Assembly (NCBI RefSeq): GCF_004000945.1 | Contig: NZ_BIMF01000018.1 | Coordinates: 60,042 to 124,041, forward strand | DNA: 64,000 nucleotides | DNA from: Paenibacillus lautus NBRC 15380 | Lineage (GTDB): Bacteria; Bacillota; Bacilli; Paenibacillales; Paenibacillaceae | Direction: 5' to 3' | Part shown: positions 31,476 through 40,525 of the stretch, in pieces | Position numbering within the stretch: the stretch's first letter is position 1 | Layout: each line of letters starts with the position of its first letter | Translations under genes and position numbers: made by a program | The notes under the pieces: generated by a model | What the model was told of the DNA's origin: nothing | Database searches by the model: none | The model's input: only the letters and a program-made list of their open reading frames with translations

Positions 31476-33926
31476 ATGAGAGTTTCAACCGATTGGTTGT
31501 CCGATTATATTTCGCTCGAAGGTGTAACCTCTGAGGATTTGGCGAGCCGTATTACTTCGGCTGGTATTGAAATCGATGTGATCGAGAAACGGAATCAAGG
31601 CATTAACAACGTGGTCGTAGGCTACGTTAAGAGCAAGGAGAAGCATCCTGACGCAGACAAGCTGAATGTATGTATCGTGGATGCGGGTCAGGAGGAAGAT
31701 CTCCAGATCGTGTGCGGAGCAAAAAATGTGGATGCTGGCCAGAAGGTGCCGGTGGCGCTTGTTGGCGCGAAGCTGCCTGGCGGTATGGATATCAAGAAGG
31801 CCAAGCTGCGCGGCGTGCTCTCCCAAGGCATGATCTGCTCGGCGAAGGAACTGGGCATGAATGATAAACTGCTGCCTAAAGAGCTGCAGGAAGGGATTCT
31901 CGTCCTTCCGGCTGATACGGAAATCGGCAAACCAATTCTGGATGTGCTGGGTTTGAACGATGAAATTTTGGAGCTGGATCTGACGCCAAACCGCTCCGAC
32001 TGCCTCAGCATGCTGGGAGCAGCTTACGAAGTGAGCGCCATTCTGGGGCGTGAGCTGAGTCTTCCGAACCCGGAGAAGGAGATTCTGGAGGTTCAAGATG
32101 CAGCAGCCGATCATATTTCGGTTACGATTGGTGCTGATGAGCAGTGCAGCCATTACGCGGCACGTTACATTACGGGAGTAAAGATCGGTCCTTCTCCGCT
32201 GTGGATGCAGAACCGGTTGATCGCAGCAGGCGTTCGCCCGATCAGTAACATCGTGGATATTACGAACTATGTGATGCTGGAATATGGCCAGCCGCTGCAT
32301 GCTTTTGATGCGGATCAGCTGAAGGATGGCGCGGTTCACGTGCGTATGGCTGAAGCTGGCGAAACGATGGTGACACTGGACGGCACGGAGCGCCGCCTGG
32401 AGCCGCATATGCTGGTGATTACAGCAGGGGGCAAGCCGGTAGCCTTGGCTGGCGTTATGGGCGGCCTGGACTCCGAAGTAACGGACAGCACGGTGAATAT
32501 TTTCCTGGAATCGGCGAAGTTCGATGGCGGTACCGTCCGCAAAACATCCCGTCAGCTGGGACTTCGTTCGGAGGCAAGCTCCCGCTTCGAGAAGGAAGTG
32601 GATCCCGCCGCAGTTATTCCTGCACTGAACCGTGCAGCGGCACTGATGGCGAAATATGCCGGCGGCGCTGTCCATCAGGGAATCGTCGAAGCAGGCAGTG
32701 CCCAAACCGAGCCTACCGTGATTACGTTGTCGCTGGAGAAGCTCAATCGTTATCTGGGTACGGAGCTGTCTCTGCTTGAAGTAAAAACGATCTTTGCCCG
32801 ATTGCATTTCCCTTGCGGAGATGCGGGCCAAGGAATGGTGGATGTTCAAGTGCCGTCCCGCCGCGGCGATATCGTGTTTGACGTGGACCTTATTGAAGAG
32901 GTTGCCCGTCTGTATGGATACGACAATATTCCGACAACGGCGATTGAAGGTCCGACGACACCGGGTTCATTGACCATCGCTCAGGCCATCCGCCGCTCGC
33001 TTCGTCGTTTGCTGACGCATAGCGGATTCCAGGAGGTTCTGGGTTATTCCTTCATCCATCCGCAGCAAGCGGAAATGTTCACTTCCCTGTCGTCAGATGG
33101 CACGGCGGTTAAGCTGGCCATGCCGATGAGCGAGGACCGCAGCGTCCTTCGCACCAGCCTGCTTCCGCAGCTGCTGGATATCGCAGTATACAATCATAAC
33201 CGTAAGCAGCCGGACCTGGCTCTGTTCGAGATAGGGAACCTGTTCCATACGCATGAGAAGACGTTGACGAAGCAGCCGCTGGAGCGTCCGGTTCTCGGTT
33301 TGCTGTTGTCGGGACGCAAAGGCAGCAAGCAATGGAATGTCCAGCCGGCCAAAGTGGATTTCTTCGATTTGAAGGGGGCACTCGAAACAGTGCTCGACTA
33401 CCTTGGAATTCGCGCAGAAGACATCACCTACGAGGCCAACGGACCGGTTGGCTTCCATCCGGGACGTTCCGCATCCGTATATGCGGGTCAAGGCGAGAAC
33501 AAGTGGCTTTTAGGTGTACTTGGACAAATTCATCCGAAGACGCAGCAGGAGCTGGATTTGGAAGATACCTATGCCGCTGAGATTCTGCTTGAGCCGCTGT
33601 ATGATCTGACCAACGCCCGCGTCGTTTACCGCGATTTGCCTAGATTCCCGGGCATGGAACGCGATCTTGCCATCGTGGTGAATGAGGAGGTTGAAGCCGG
33701 CTCCCTGATTCAAGTGATCAAGGAGAATGCAGGTGAGCTTCTGCAGCAGATTCAGGTATTTGACGTCTTCACGGGCAGCAAGCTTGGAGAGGGCAAGAAG
33801 AGTGTTGCCATCTCCATGACGTACCGTCATCAGGAACGGACGCTGACCGATGAAGAGGTTGCCGGCGTCACGGAAAAAGCCGTTGCTGCCCTTCAGCAAA
33901 CTTTTGGCGCAGAATTAAGAAAATAG
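31476..33926 (+). CDS. pheT: phenylalanyl-tRNA synthetase, beta subunit
   Basis: Beta subunit (816 aa) with the bacterial multidomain layout: N-terminal region, EMAP/tRNA-binding OB fold (~40-150, VGYVKSKEKHPDADKLNVC), B3/B4 editing domain (~210-400), B5 DNA-binding-like domain, a core class II-like fold, and the C-terminal ferredoxin-like anticodon-binding domain (FPGMERDLAIVV onward). It follows pheS by 29 nt and ends at a strong terminator. The next gene, the ZapA fusion, has its own upstream region. Confidence 0.97.
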   Translation: MRVSTDWLSDYISLEGVTSEDLASRITSAGIEIDVIEKRNQGINNVVVGYVKSKEKHPDADKLNVCIVDAGQEEDLQIVCGAKNVDAGQKVPVALVGAKLPGGMDIKKAKLRGVLSQGMICSAKELGMNDKLLPKELQEGILVLPADTEIGKPILDVLGLNDEILELDLTPNRSDCLSMLGAAYEVSAILGRELSLPNPEKEILEVQDAAADHISVTIGADEQCSHYAARYITGVKIGPSPLWMQNRLIAAGVRPISNIVDITNYVMLEYGQPLHAFDADQLKDGAVHVRMAEAGETMVTLDGTERRLEPHMLVITAGGKPVALAGVMGGLDSEVTDSTVNIFLESAKFDGGTVRKTSRQLGLRSEASSRFEKEVDPAAVIPALNRAAALMAKYAGGAVHQGIVEAGSAQTEPTVITLSLEKLNRYLGTELSLLEVKTIFARLHFPCGDAGQGMVDVQVPSRRGDIVFDVDLIEEVARLYGYDNIPTTAIEGPTTPGSLTIAQAIRRSLRRLLTHSGFQEVLGYSFIHPQQAEMFTSLSSDGTAVKLAMPMSEDRSVLRTSLLPQLLDIAVYNHNRKQPDLALFEIGNLFHTHEKTLTKQPLERPVLGLLLSGRKGSKQWNVQPAKVDFFDLKGALETVLDYLGIRAEDITYEANGPVGFHPGRSASVYAGQGENKWLLGVLGQIHPKTQQELDLEDTYAAEILLEPLYDLTNARVVYRDLPRFPGMERDLAIVVNEEVEAGSLIQVIKENAGELLQQIQVFDVFTGSKLGEGKKSVAISMTYRHQERTLTDEEVAGVTEKAVAALQQTFGAELRK

Positions 33927-33937
33927 CAGGAATTGTG

Positions 33938-33986
33938 AAAGCCCGCATCGAATCCATTACATCAGAGATTCGATGCGGGCTTTTTT
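33938..33986 (+). terminator. terminator of pheST
   Basis: AAAGCCCGCATCGAATC (33938-33954) pairs with GATTCGATGCGGGCTTT (33967-33983), then T-run. Confidence 0.93.
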
Positions 33987-34185
33987 GCTCTAAATTGAAC
34001 TGGGATTTGCATCAGGACGCCCGCAGGGTACATAATTATAAGCACAAAACTGTGTTATCATATACCAAACTTCGGTCTGTTTTCTTGAGGTTCGTCTACA
34101 GATGTTATCTCATATATAATGAATGTAGAGAATAGACCATTTCAGACATCATAGAATCTACACATAATAGAAGGAGGGCACAATT

Positions 34186-36150
34186 TTGACTACATCGGAC
34201 CGTAAAAGCGTTACCGTAGACATCTACGGAACTTCCTATAAACTCGTTGGCAATAGCAGTGATTATACCAGACAGGTAGCGAATTATGTAGATGACCGCA
34301 TGCGTACCATATCCAAGGCGCACTCTCGATTGGATACCCCGCGCATTGCCGTCCTAGCTGCAGTACATATGGCTGAAGAAGCTTTGCAGAAGCTGGAGTT
34401 TCAGAATGAGGCCAAGCAGATGACGGCCGAGCGGAATGAACTGCGCACGGAGCTTGCCAAGGTGCAAGGACTTCAAATCGAGCAGCAGGAGAGACATCGT
34501 CAGCAGTTAGAGCAGCTGGAGCACAAGCTGGCGGAGCAGACAACGCTGGCTGAGGAATACAGGAAGTCCAAGGAGAATCTAACCGCGGAGTCAGAGCGTA
34601 CGAAGGAATTGCTCCAGAAGGAATCCGACCGCGTGGCTGAACTGCTGAAGGAGAAGCAGCAGCTTGAAGCACGTCTTAAGGAGCAGCGCGAGAAGCTGGA
34701 GAGCGGCCATAAGCAGTCGATTGAAGATATGAAACGCCGCTATGAAGGACAAATTTCGCAGCTGACGCTCACTCATAAGCAGGCCATCGAGAAGCTGGAA
34801 CAGAGTCTACGGAACTCTGCGAAGCAGGCCGAAGAGAAGCTGGTTGAGCAATTGAAGAAACAGGAGAGCACCTATAAACAAGAGGCGCTCCTGAAGGAGC
34901 AGCAGCACTCGAAGACCGTGCAGGATCTGGAGCAGAAGTATACGAAGACGGTGCAGGATCTGGAACAGAAGAATACGAAAACCGTGCAGGATATGGAACA
35001 AAAGCATACGAGGACCGTCCAGGAGCTGGAAAAGCAGCTTACCGAGCAGCGAACTCGCGGCGGGCAGCTCCAATCACGCTTGTCGACTGCGGAGAAGGAA
35101 CTGGGTGCTGTAAAAGCGGAATCGGACAAGCTGAAGGAAACGCTCCAATCGTCCAGACAGCAAGCCGAAGCCTCTTCGCAGGAGCTGCGCTCCTTCCGTA
35201 CGAAGGTGGAAGGGCTGACGAAGGAGCTCGAAGGCCTGAAGCAGGAATCCGCCAAGTCGGAGGAAGAGCGCCGTCGTCTGCAGAAACTTGTGGTGGATGC
35301 GAATCAGACCTCCCGCAAACAGCAGGAAGAGCTGCAGCGTTTAAGCAGCGAGCTCCAATCTTGGCGCACGCTGGCGGATCAGCGCAAAGAGGAAACCGGC
35401 GAGCTGGAGATGAGAATTGTCGAGCTTATGGAAGCAAACGAAAGCCTGGAAGAAGGAATGAAGGGACTTCAGGATGAGATCCAGGTCATGAAGGAAGAAG
35501 CTGACCGGAGCATGTCCGAACGCAGAAGTGCCCAAGAGGAATTGAAGGAACTGCAGCTTCGCCATGAAGAGCTGGAGAAGCTCACGAAGGAAGCGGGAAT
35601 CCGAGAGGAAGAGACCAGCAAACTGTACGCCATGCTGGAAGAAGAGTACGATACGGTGTCGAATCAGCTGGATGAGCTTCGCAAGAAGGCGGCTGCCAGT
35701 GAAGAGCGCGCACGTGAACTCGCCGAGCAGCTGAGAGATTCAGAGGAACGTGCCGTTCAGTGGCAGGAGCAATACCAGCAATGGATGGCGGAACGGGAAC
35801 AGCTTGCCGAGGGCAGCGAGAAGCTGGCAGCAGAGCGTGATGAGTGGAAGCGAACCAAGCTTGCTCTCGAAGAAGAGCTCCAGTCCTGGCAGCAGGAAAT
35901 TGCATCCGCACGCCAAGCCTGTGAGCGCCTGGAAGGCGAAAAAAGTGAAGCAGCACAGCAGTATTCTGATTTAGGTGAACAGTATGAGCTGGTTATGCAC
36001 CAATATCGTCTGCTCCAGGCGGAGCAGGAATTGAAGGCGGAGCAATCTGCGCAGCTTGAAGAAGAACACCGCAAGCTGAAGGAAGAGTATGCGAAGCTCC
36101 AAGTTGAATATAATGAGTGGATCGAGTTGATTGAGCAGGATCAGCGTTAG
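34186..36150 (+). CDS. ZapA-domain protein fused to a giant coiled coil
   Basis: A 654-residue protein. Residues ~7-80 match ZapA, the FtsZ-ring cross-linking protein (VTVDIYGTSYKLVG, VANYVDDRM, LDTPRIAVLAAVHMAEE). Ordinary Bacillus ZapA is ~85 aa. From ~70 to the end the chain is an almost unbroken charged coiled coil rich in Glu, Lys, Gln and Leu. Residues 242-285 consist of four 11-residue repeats (KTVQDLEQK core). There is no signal peptide, membrane segment or C-terminal domain. The start is TTG behind AGAAGGAGGG. The position between pheT and mutS2 is where zapA sits in Bacillus, so this is probably the resident zapA with a greatly extended tail. A role in Z-ring organisation is inferred from the domain. 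Confidence 0.85.
   Translation: MTTSDRKSVTVDIYGTSYKLVGNSSDYTRQVANYVDDRMRTISKAHSRLDTPRIAVLAAVHMAEEALQKLEFQNEAKQMTAERNELRTELAKVQGLQIEQQERHRQQLEQLEHKLAEQTTLAEEYRKSKENLTAESERTKELLQKESDRVAELLKEKQQLEARLKEQREKLESGHKQSIEDMKRRYEGQISQLTLTHKQAIEKLEQSLRNSAKQAEEKLVEQLKKQESTYKQEALLKEQQHSKTVQDLEQKYTKTVQDLEQKNTKTVQDMEQKHTRTVQELEKQLTEQRTRGGQLQSRLSTAEKELGAVKAESDKLKETLQSSRQQAEASSQELRSFRTKVEGLTKELEGLKQESAKSEEERRRLQKLVVDANQTSRKQQEELQRLSSELQSWRTLADQRKEETGELEMRIVELMEANESLEEGMKGLQDEIQVMKEEADRSMSERRSAQEELKELQLRHEELEKLTKEAGIREEETSKLYAMLEEEYDTVSNQLDELRKKAAASEERARELAEQLRDSEERAVQWQEQYQQWMAEREQLAEGSEKLAAERDEWKRTKLALEEELQSWQQEIASARQACERLEGEKSEAAQQYSDLGEQYELVMHQYRLLQAEQELKAEQSAQLEEEHRKLKEEYAKLQVEYNEWIELIEQDQR
34909..35040 (+). 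repeat. four in-frame 33-bp repeats in the ZapA-coil gene
   Basis: Copies at 34909-34941, 34942-34974, 34975-35007 and 35008-35040 encode SKTVQDLEQKY, TKTVQDLEQKN, TKTVQDMEQKH and TRTVQELEKQL. Differences are mostly third-position or conservative, and the fourth copy is most diverged. This points to tandem duplication and an 11-residue (hendecad) coil period. Confidence 0.95.
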
Positions 36151-36176
36151 GCCATGGCGAAGATGTGAACCTGAAA

Positions 36177-36225
36177 AAACCTCCGGATTAGACAGAGGAT
36201 ACTCTGGCGATCCGGAGGTTTATTT
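36177..36225. terminator. bidirectional terminator
   Basis: AAACCTCCGGAT (36177-36188) pairs with ATCCGGAGGTTT (36210-36221); an inner CAGAG/CTCTG stem lies between. A- and T-rich flanks serve both convergent genes. Confidence 0.88.
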
Positions 36226-36242
36226 TCGTGAGGAAGATCTAC

Positions 36243-36629
36243 TTATTCTTCGACGATAAGTTTGGATATCATTTTGCTGTGACCCGCTCCGCACATAATG
36301 GAACACGAAACTTCGAATTCTCCCGCCTCATCCGGCGTAACAACAGTGGAGTTGTTTTTACGGTCCAGCTGCAGGCCAAGCGCAGGAATCATAACGCCGT
36401 GGTTGCCGTCTTCGTTCTCGTAAGTAATCTTGACGGGCACCCCTTTCTTGAGACGATATTCCTCTTGGTCGAATTGAAAATTGGTACCCTTAATCACGAG
36501 TTCAGCTTCCGGTGCTACGCCAGTATCCGAGATCCCTGAATCTCCCTGAGACTCTTTCTGGTCTCCGCCGCAGGCAGCCAATACAAAAAGGAGCATACAT
36601 GAAACAAGTAAAGCTATGCCTTTTTTCAC
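36243..36629 (-). CDS. free-standing CuA-type cupredoxin lipoprotein
   Basis: A 128-residue lipoprotein: signal peptide with lipobox LAAC (Cys20), then a cupredoxin fold resembling the copper domain of cytochrome c oxidase subunit II. The CuA ligand set is visible as His77 in GNHGVM and Cys109-x3-Cys113-x3-His117-x2-Met120 in CSIMCGAGHSKM. There are no membrane helices beyond the signal, and no oxidase or SCO genes nearby. It may carry electrons or copper at the outer membrane face, or act in copper delivery or defence; this is not resolvable here. It starts with GTG behind AGGAGAG and ends at a bidirectional terminator. Confidence 0.85.
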   Translation of the reverse strand: MKKGIALLVSCMLLFVLAACGGDQKESQGDSGISDTGVAPEAELVIKGTNFQFDQEEYRLKKGVPVKITYENEDGNHGVMIPALGLQLDRKNNSTVVTPDEAGEFEVSCSIMCGAGHSKMISKLIVEE

Positions 36630-36814
36630 TATAATCTCTCCTGACTATGAAATAATTGTGAATATAATTTCCAATCTTTATGATAGCGCAGAAAAAGAGT
36701 GGATGCACATATGTGTTATGAAAAATTGGTGAACGTGAACGGTTTCAAACGATGATATGGATTTACTTTATAATATAGGGGAAGATGGAAATAAAGGAAT
36801 TGAGGTTTTTACCC

Positions 36815-36853
36815 AAAATGAAAACCCCCTGCGCAGAGTAGCAACAAGGGGTT
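36815..36853 (-). terminator. terminator of the small membrane protein gene
   Basis: On the minus strand AACCCCTTGTTGC pairs imperfectly with GCGCAGGGGGTT, followed by TTCATTTT. The gap 36630-36938 otherwise holds only AT-rich upstream sequence of the CuA gene. Confidence 0.6.
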
Positions 36854-36938
36854 AATGTGGGGAATGCAGCCGCCGATCAGTTCGTTTAGGAAGAGGGCTC
36901 CAGAGGAATCCTCTAACAAAAGCGGGCGTTCTTCTATC

Positions 36939-37298
36939 TTATTCTTTGCGGTTTTTGCCTGCTTCAAAAGGGGTGGAAATCGGTATGAACAGATCGATGA
37001 TCCCGATGACCAGTGCAGCAAGCAAGGCGCCCAGTACGGAGACGCTAACGCCTCCAACGATGAATTGGGCAAGGTAAATCACGAGTGCGCTCACTAGGAA
37101 GCCCACGATGCCACGTCCAAACGGCGTGACTTTTTTGCCGAAGATGCCCTCGATAGCCCAACCAATCAGGGCGATGACGAGTGCAAGCAATAGGGCGCTT
37201 CCGAATCCGCCGACGGAGAATTGAGGGACAATCCATCCGACAACCATAAGAACGAGCGCGGCAACGATAAATCGAACAACGTGCCCGAGAAATTGCAT
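36939..37298 (-). CDS. small integral membrane protein, YvlD/phage-holin-4-like superfamily
   Basis: A 119-residue protein with four predicted helices (~7-25, 33-52, 64-82, 84-106) separated by short Gly-rich turns, and a short basic C-terminus. This matches the family often annotated as phage holin family (Phage_holin_4_2) that includes Bacillus YvlD; members are ordinary chromosomal membrane proteins, not lysis proteins. AAGGAGGCAGG precedes the ATG. It diverges from mutS2. The function is not established; envelope stress links are known for YvlD only. Confidence 0.78.
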   Translation of the reverse strand: MQFLGHVVRFIVAALVLMVVGWIVPQFSVGGFGSALLLALVIALIGWAIEGIFGKKVTPFGRGIVGFLVSALVIYLAQFIVGGVSVSVLGALLAALVIGIIDLFIPISTPFEAGKNRKE

Positions 37299-37392
37299 GG
37301 TACCTGCCTCCTTAGAATAAGACTGGAATGTTACGCAGAATTTATTTTGTTCAATAGGGCCGTCGGTTATGTGTGGAAGGATTTTGGATTCC

Positions 37393-37422
37393 TTGGCGAT
37401 TTCGTATCACTTTCGATATAAT
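37393..37422 (+). promoter_or_regulatory. sigma-A promoter for mutS2
   Basis: TTGGCG (37393-37398), 18-nt spacer, TATAAT (37417-37422). Confidence 0.6.
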
Positions 37423-37454
37423 ATATGCATTGATTGAGAGGAGTTGTGAACTTC

Positions 37455-39824
37455 TTGAATGACAAGATTTTGCAAACTTTAGAATACCGAAAAATTTTAA
37501 ATACATTAACACAATACACTCAAACCTCCATGGGAAGTGCGAGAGCTGAACAGTTAATGCCTGAAACCGACCTGGAGGCTGTAAAGGATCTGCTTGCGGC
37601 TACCGATCAGGCCTACACCGTAGACCGACTAAAGGGCAATCCGTCTTTCCGCGGGATTACCGATATCAACGACGCTTTGAAGCGGGCCAGAATCGGAGGG
37701 ACGCTCAGTCCCCATGAATTGCTGGCTACGTCGAATACGATTCATGGATCTCGCCGAATCAAGCGGTTTATAGCGGCGATTCACGAGGACGAGAAGATTG
37801 AGATCCTCTATAATCTGAGTGATCTTATTTCGGAGCAGAAGCCCCTGGAAGATACCATTCGGCTGTGTATTGATGATGCTGCTGAGGTGCTGGACTCCGC
37901 AAGCGCGGAGCTTGCCCAGATCCGGCGGGAGCTGCGGGGCGGAGAAGTTCGCATTCGCGAGAAACTGGAGTCCATGATTCGATCGCAATCCGTGGCGAAG
38001 ATGCTGCAGGACCAGTTAATTACGATACGCGGCGACCGTTTTGTCATTCCCGTTAAAGCGGAATATCGCTCGCATTTTGGCGGCATCGTGCACGACCAGT
38101 CCGGGTCAGGCGCGACGCTGTTTATTGAGCCGGAATCCATCGTAGCCATGAACAACAAGCTGCGTGAGACGCGAATGCGGGAAGAACGGGAGATCGAAGT
38201 GATTCTGCAGAAGCTGACTGCTCAGGTCGGCGAACAGGCTGAGCTGCTGTCCATTGACTTGGATCTGATCGGCCAGCTCGACTTTATTTTTGCCAAGGCT
38301 CGTTTAGCCCATGTCATGAAGGCTTCACTGCCAAGAATGAATGACAGAGGTTATATTAAGCTGCGTAAAGGCCGACATCCGCTGATTCCGGCGGATCAGG
38401 TTGTGCCGCTTGATGTGGAATTGGGCAATTCCTATACTTCCATCATCGTCACGGGCCCGAATACCGGTGGTAAGACGGTTACACTCAAGACGATCGGATT
38501 ATTAAACCTGATGGCGATGTCCGGACTCTTTATTCCTGCTGAAGAAGGCAGCCAGATGTGCGTGTTTGATGCGATCTACGCGGATATTGGCGATGAGCAA
38601 AGCATTGAGCAGAGCCTCAGTACCTTCTCCAGCCATATGACGAACATCATCCGCATTTTAAGCAAGATGACGCCAAAGAGTCTCGTGCTGCTTGATGAGG
38701 TAGGAGCGGGGACGGACCCTGCGGAGGGTTCCGCTCTGGCGATTTCCATTCTGGAGCATATCCACCGCATGGGCTGCCGCATGATCGCGACGACGCACTA
38801 TTCGGAATTGAAGGCTTATGCATACGAACGCAAAGGCGTGATCAACGCCAGCATGGAGTTCGATATCAATACCCTAAGCCCGACCTATCGGCTGCTGGTA
38901 GGCGTACCTGGACGCAGTAATGCGTTTGCCATTGCAGAACGTCTGGGATTGCCGGGATCCATTCTGGAATTTGCCCGGGGCGAAGTGAAGGAAGAAGATC
39001 AACGGGTGGAGCATATGATTGCATCGCTCGAGGAGAACCGTCACACCGCGGAAGTAGAGCGGGAGAAGGCAGAGCAGGTTCGGAAGGAAATGGAGGAATT
39101 GCGTCTTCGTCACCAGCACGAACTTCAGAAGCTGGAAGAGCAGAAGGACAAGCTGGTTGATAAAGCTCGTGCGGAAGCGAGACAGATCGTGGACAAGGCG
39201 CGGAGCGAGGCCGAAGAGATCATTTCCGATCTGCGCAAGATTGCCCAAGAAGAAGGCGCCTCCGTTAAGGAGCATAAGCTGATTGCAGCCAGAAAGCGTT
39301 TGGATGAAGCCGAACCGCAGCAGGGCAAGAAAACGGGCGGCCAGCGTTCAGCGAAGCAGCAGCGCAGCATCGAGCCCGGGGATGAGGTGCGGGTATACAG
39401 CCTGAATCAGAAGGGGCATGTCGTGGAGATGTCCGGCTCGAAGGAAGCGGTTGTTCAGCTCGGCATTATGAAGATGAAGGTGGCGCTGGATGATTTGGAG
39501 CTGCTGTCGAATCCGGCAGCCAACGCTAAACAAGCGCCGAAACAGCATGCGACCGTCTTGAAGCGGACTCGCGATACCAACATCCGGAATGAGCTGGATT
39601 TAAGGGGCGCGAATCTGGAAGAGGCGCTGATCGAGGTGGATCGGTTTATTGATGAGGCATTTCTGGGGAACCTGGGTCAGATTTACATCATTCATGGCAA
39701 AGGCACCGGGATCTTGCGAACCGGAATTCAGGATTATTTGCGTAAGCACAAACATGTGAAGAGTCATCGTTTAGGTAATTACGGCGAAGGCGGCAATGGC
39801 GTTACCATTGCCGAGTTGAAATAA
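37455..39824 (+). CDS. mutS2: endonuclease/ribosome-rescue ATPase MutS2
   Basis: A 789-residue MutS-family ATPase. It has a clamp/lever region, Walker A GPNTGGKT (334-341), Walker B-type LVLLDEVGAGTDP, a coiled coil (~520-630), a KOW-like segment, and a C-terminal Smr nuclease domain with LDLRG (714-718) and HGKGTG (747-752). MutS2 suppresses recombination in some species and splits collided ribosomes in Bacillus. The TTG at 37455 is chosen because it yields the conserved opening NDKILQTLEYRKIL with AGAGGAG 11 nt upstream; in-frame TTG 37434 and GTG 37446 flank or overlap that site. In Bacillus, mutS2 lies near zapA and polX; polX and cvpA are not seen here. Confidence 0.95.
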   Translation: MNDKILQTLEYRKILNTLTQYTQTSMGSARAEQLMPETDLEAVKDLLAATDQAYTVDRLKGNPSFRGITDINDALKRARIGGTLSPHELLATSNTIHGSRRIKRFIAAIHEDEKIEILYNLSDLISEQKPLEDTIRLCIDDAAEVLDSASAELAQIRRELRGGEVRIREKLESMIRSQSVAKMLQDQLITIRGDRFVIPVKAEYRSHFGGIVHDQSGSGATLFIEPESIVAMNNKLRETRMREEREIEVILQKLTAQVGEQAELLSIDLDLIGQLDFIFAKARLAHVMKASLPRMNDRGYIKLRKGRHPLIPADQVVPLDVELGNSYTSIIVTGPNTGGKTVTLKTIGLLNLMAMSGLFIPAEEGSQMCVFDAIYADIGDEQSIEQSLSTFSSHMTNIIRILSKMTPKSLVLLDEVGAGTDPAEGSALAISILEHIHRMGCRMIATTHYSELKAYAYERKGVINASMEFDINTLSPTYRLLVGVPGRSNAFAIAERLGLPGSILEFARGEVKEEDQRVEHMIASLEENRHTAEVEREKAEQVRKEMEELRLRHQHELQKLEEQKDKLVDKARAEARQIVDKARSEAEEIISDLRKIAQEEGASVKEHKLIAARKRLDEAEPQQGKKTGGQRSAKQQRSIEPGDEVRVYSLNQKGHVVEMSGSKEAVVQLGIMKMKVALDDLELLSNPAANAKQAPKQHATVLKRTRDTNIRNELDLRGANLEEALIEVDRFIDEAFLGNLGQIYIIHGKGTGILRTGIQDYLRKHKHVKSHRLGNYGEGGNGVTIAELK

Positions 39825-39944
39825 GGAAAGTAAGAAATCAGGAACCGTTTTCTCCTTCAATCGTATAACATATCATCATAGGGTTCAGAACGACGGGATG
39901 CGAAAGGTGCCGCATCCCGTTTATATCAGGGAGGAAATAAGGTA

Positions 39945-40364
39945 ATGACGGAAGCGATTGATCATTTGCTGACCCATCCACTTGGGGTGCTCGTCGGCTA
40001 TTTCTCGGTTGCGATACTTGCACTTATTGTTTACTTGTATTGCTTTGAACTGGTTACCAAGTACAATTGCTGGGATGAAATACGCAAAGGAAATGTTGCC
40101 GCGGCCATGGCGACCGGCGGCAAGGTCTTTGGCATCTGTAACGTGATGCGGTATAGCATAACGGCTAATACGTCCATTTACGGCATGATTAAATGGTCGT
40201 TCTTCGGGTTTATACTGCTTTTATTGGCGTATTGGTTGCTTGAGTTCTTGACGCCTGTGTTTTCGGTAGACGAAGAGATTGGCAAGGATAATCGCGCAGT
40301 GGGCTTGATCGTACTTCTTATCACCGTATCTTTATCTTACATTATTGGAGCGAGCATCATTTAA
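39945..40364 (+). CDS. DUF350 family membrane protein
   Basis: A 139-residue protein with four predicted helices: ~14-36, a weak one at ~50-65, ~83-104 and ~117-138. The polar stretch ELVTKYNCWDEIRKGNVAAAMATGGKVFGI is typical of DUF350 (YjfL-like) proteins. Function unknown; relatives occur near glutathionylspermidine-synthase-like or stress genes. GGGAGGAA precedes ATG 39945. It is followed after 22 nt by a 26-residue membrane peptide and then a zinc-ribbon gene, which suggests a small operon. Confidence 0.85.
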   Translation: MTEAIDHLLTHPLGVLVGYFSVAILALIVYLYCFELVTKYNCWDEIRKGNVAAAMATGGKVFGICNVMRYSITANTSIYGMIKWSFFGFILLLLAYWLLEFLTPVFSVDEEIGKDNRAVGLIVLLITVSLSYIIGASII

Positions 40365-40386
40365 TGGCTTCGGGAGGAAAAGGACG

Positions 40387-40467
40387 ATGAAATATTTACC
40401 GCGGATATTGTTTGCGGCTGCCTTGATTTTTTTTGTGGCGGGTATTGTATACTTGATGTCTCAATAA
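40387..40467 (+). CDS. 26-residue single-helix membrane peptide
   Basis: ATG 40387 to TAA 40465-40467 encodes a tiny protein with a basic start (MKYLPR), one hydrophobic helix (~7-23) and a short polar end. GGGAGGAAAAGG lies directly upstream, better than for many larger genes. Placed 22 nt after the DUF350 gene and 58 nt before the zinc-ribbon gene, it could be a partner of the DUF350 membrane protein. I know no homologue, and such sequences are often left unannotated. Confidence 0.6.
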   Translation: MKYLPRILFAAALIFFVAGIVYLMSQ

Positions 40468-40525
40468 AAATAAAGTTAACAGGGCCATTTATGGCCGTTT
40501 GAATAAGGAAAGGGATGAATGATCG

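Noticed and set aside
31485..32849. 454-codon open frame on the minus strand across pheT
   Set aside because: It is antisense to a clear pheT reading frame, rich in His, Cys and Arg, with no motif; a shadow of third-position GC bias.
36939..37298. Holin-like protein as evidence of a prophage
   Set aside because: The family name is misleading; members are ordinary chromosomal membrane proteins and no phage gene is nearby.
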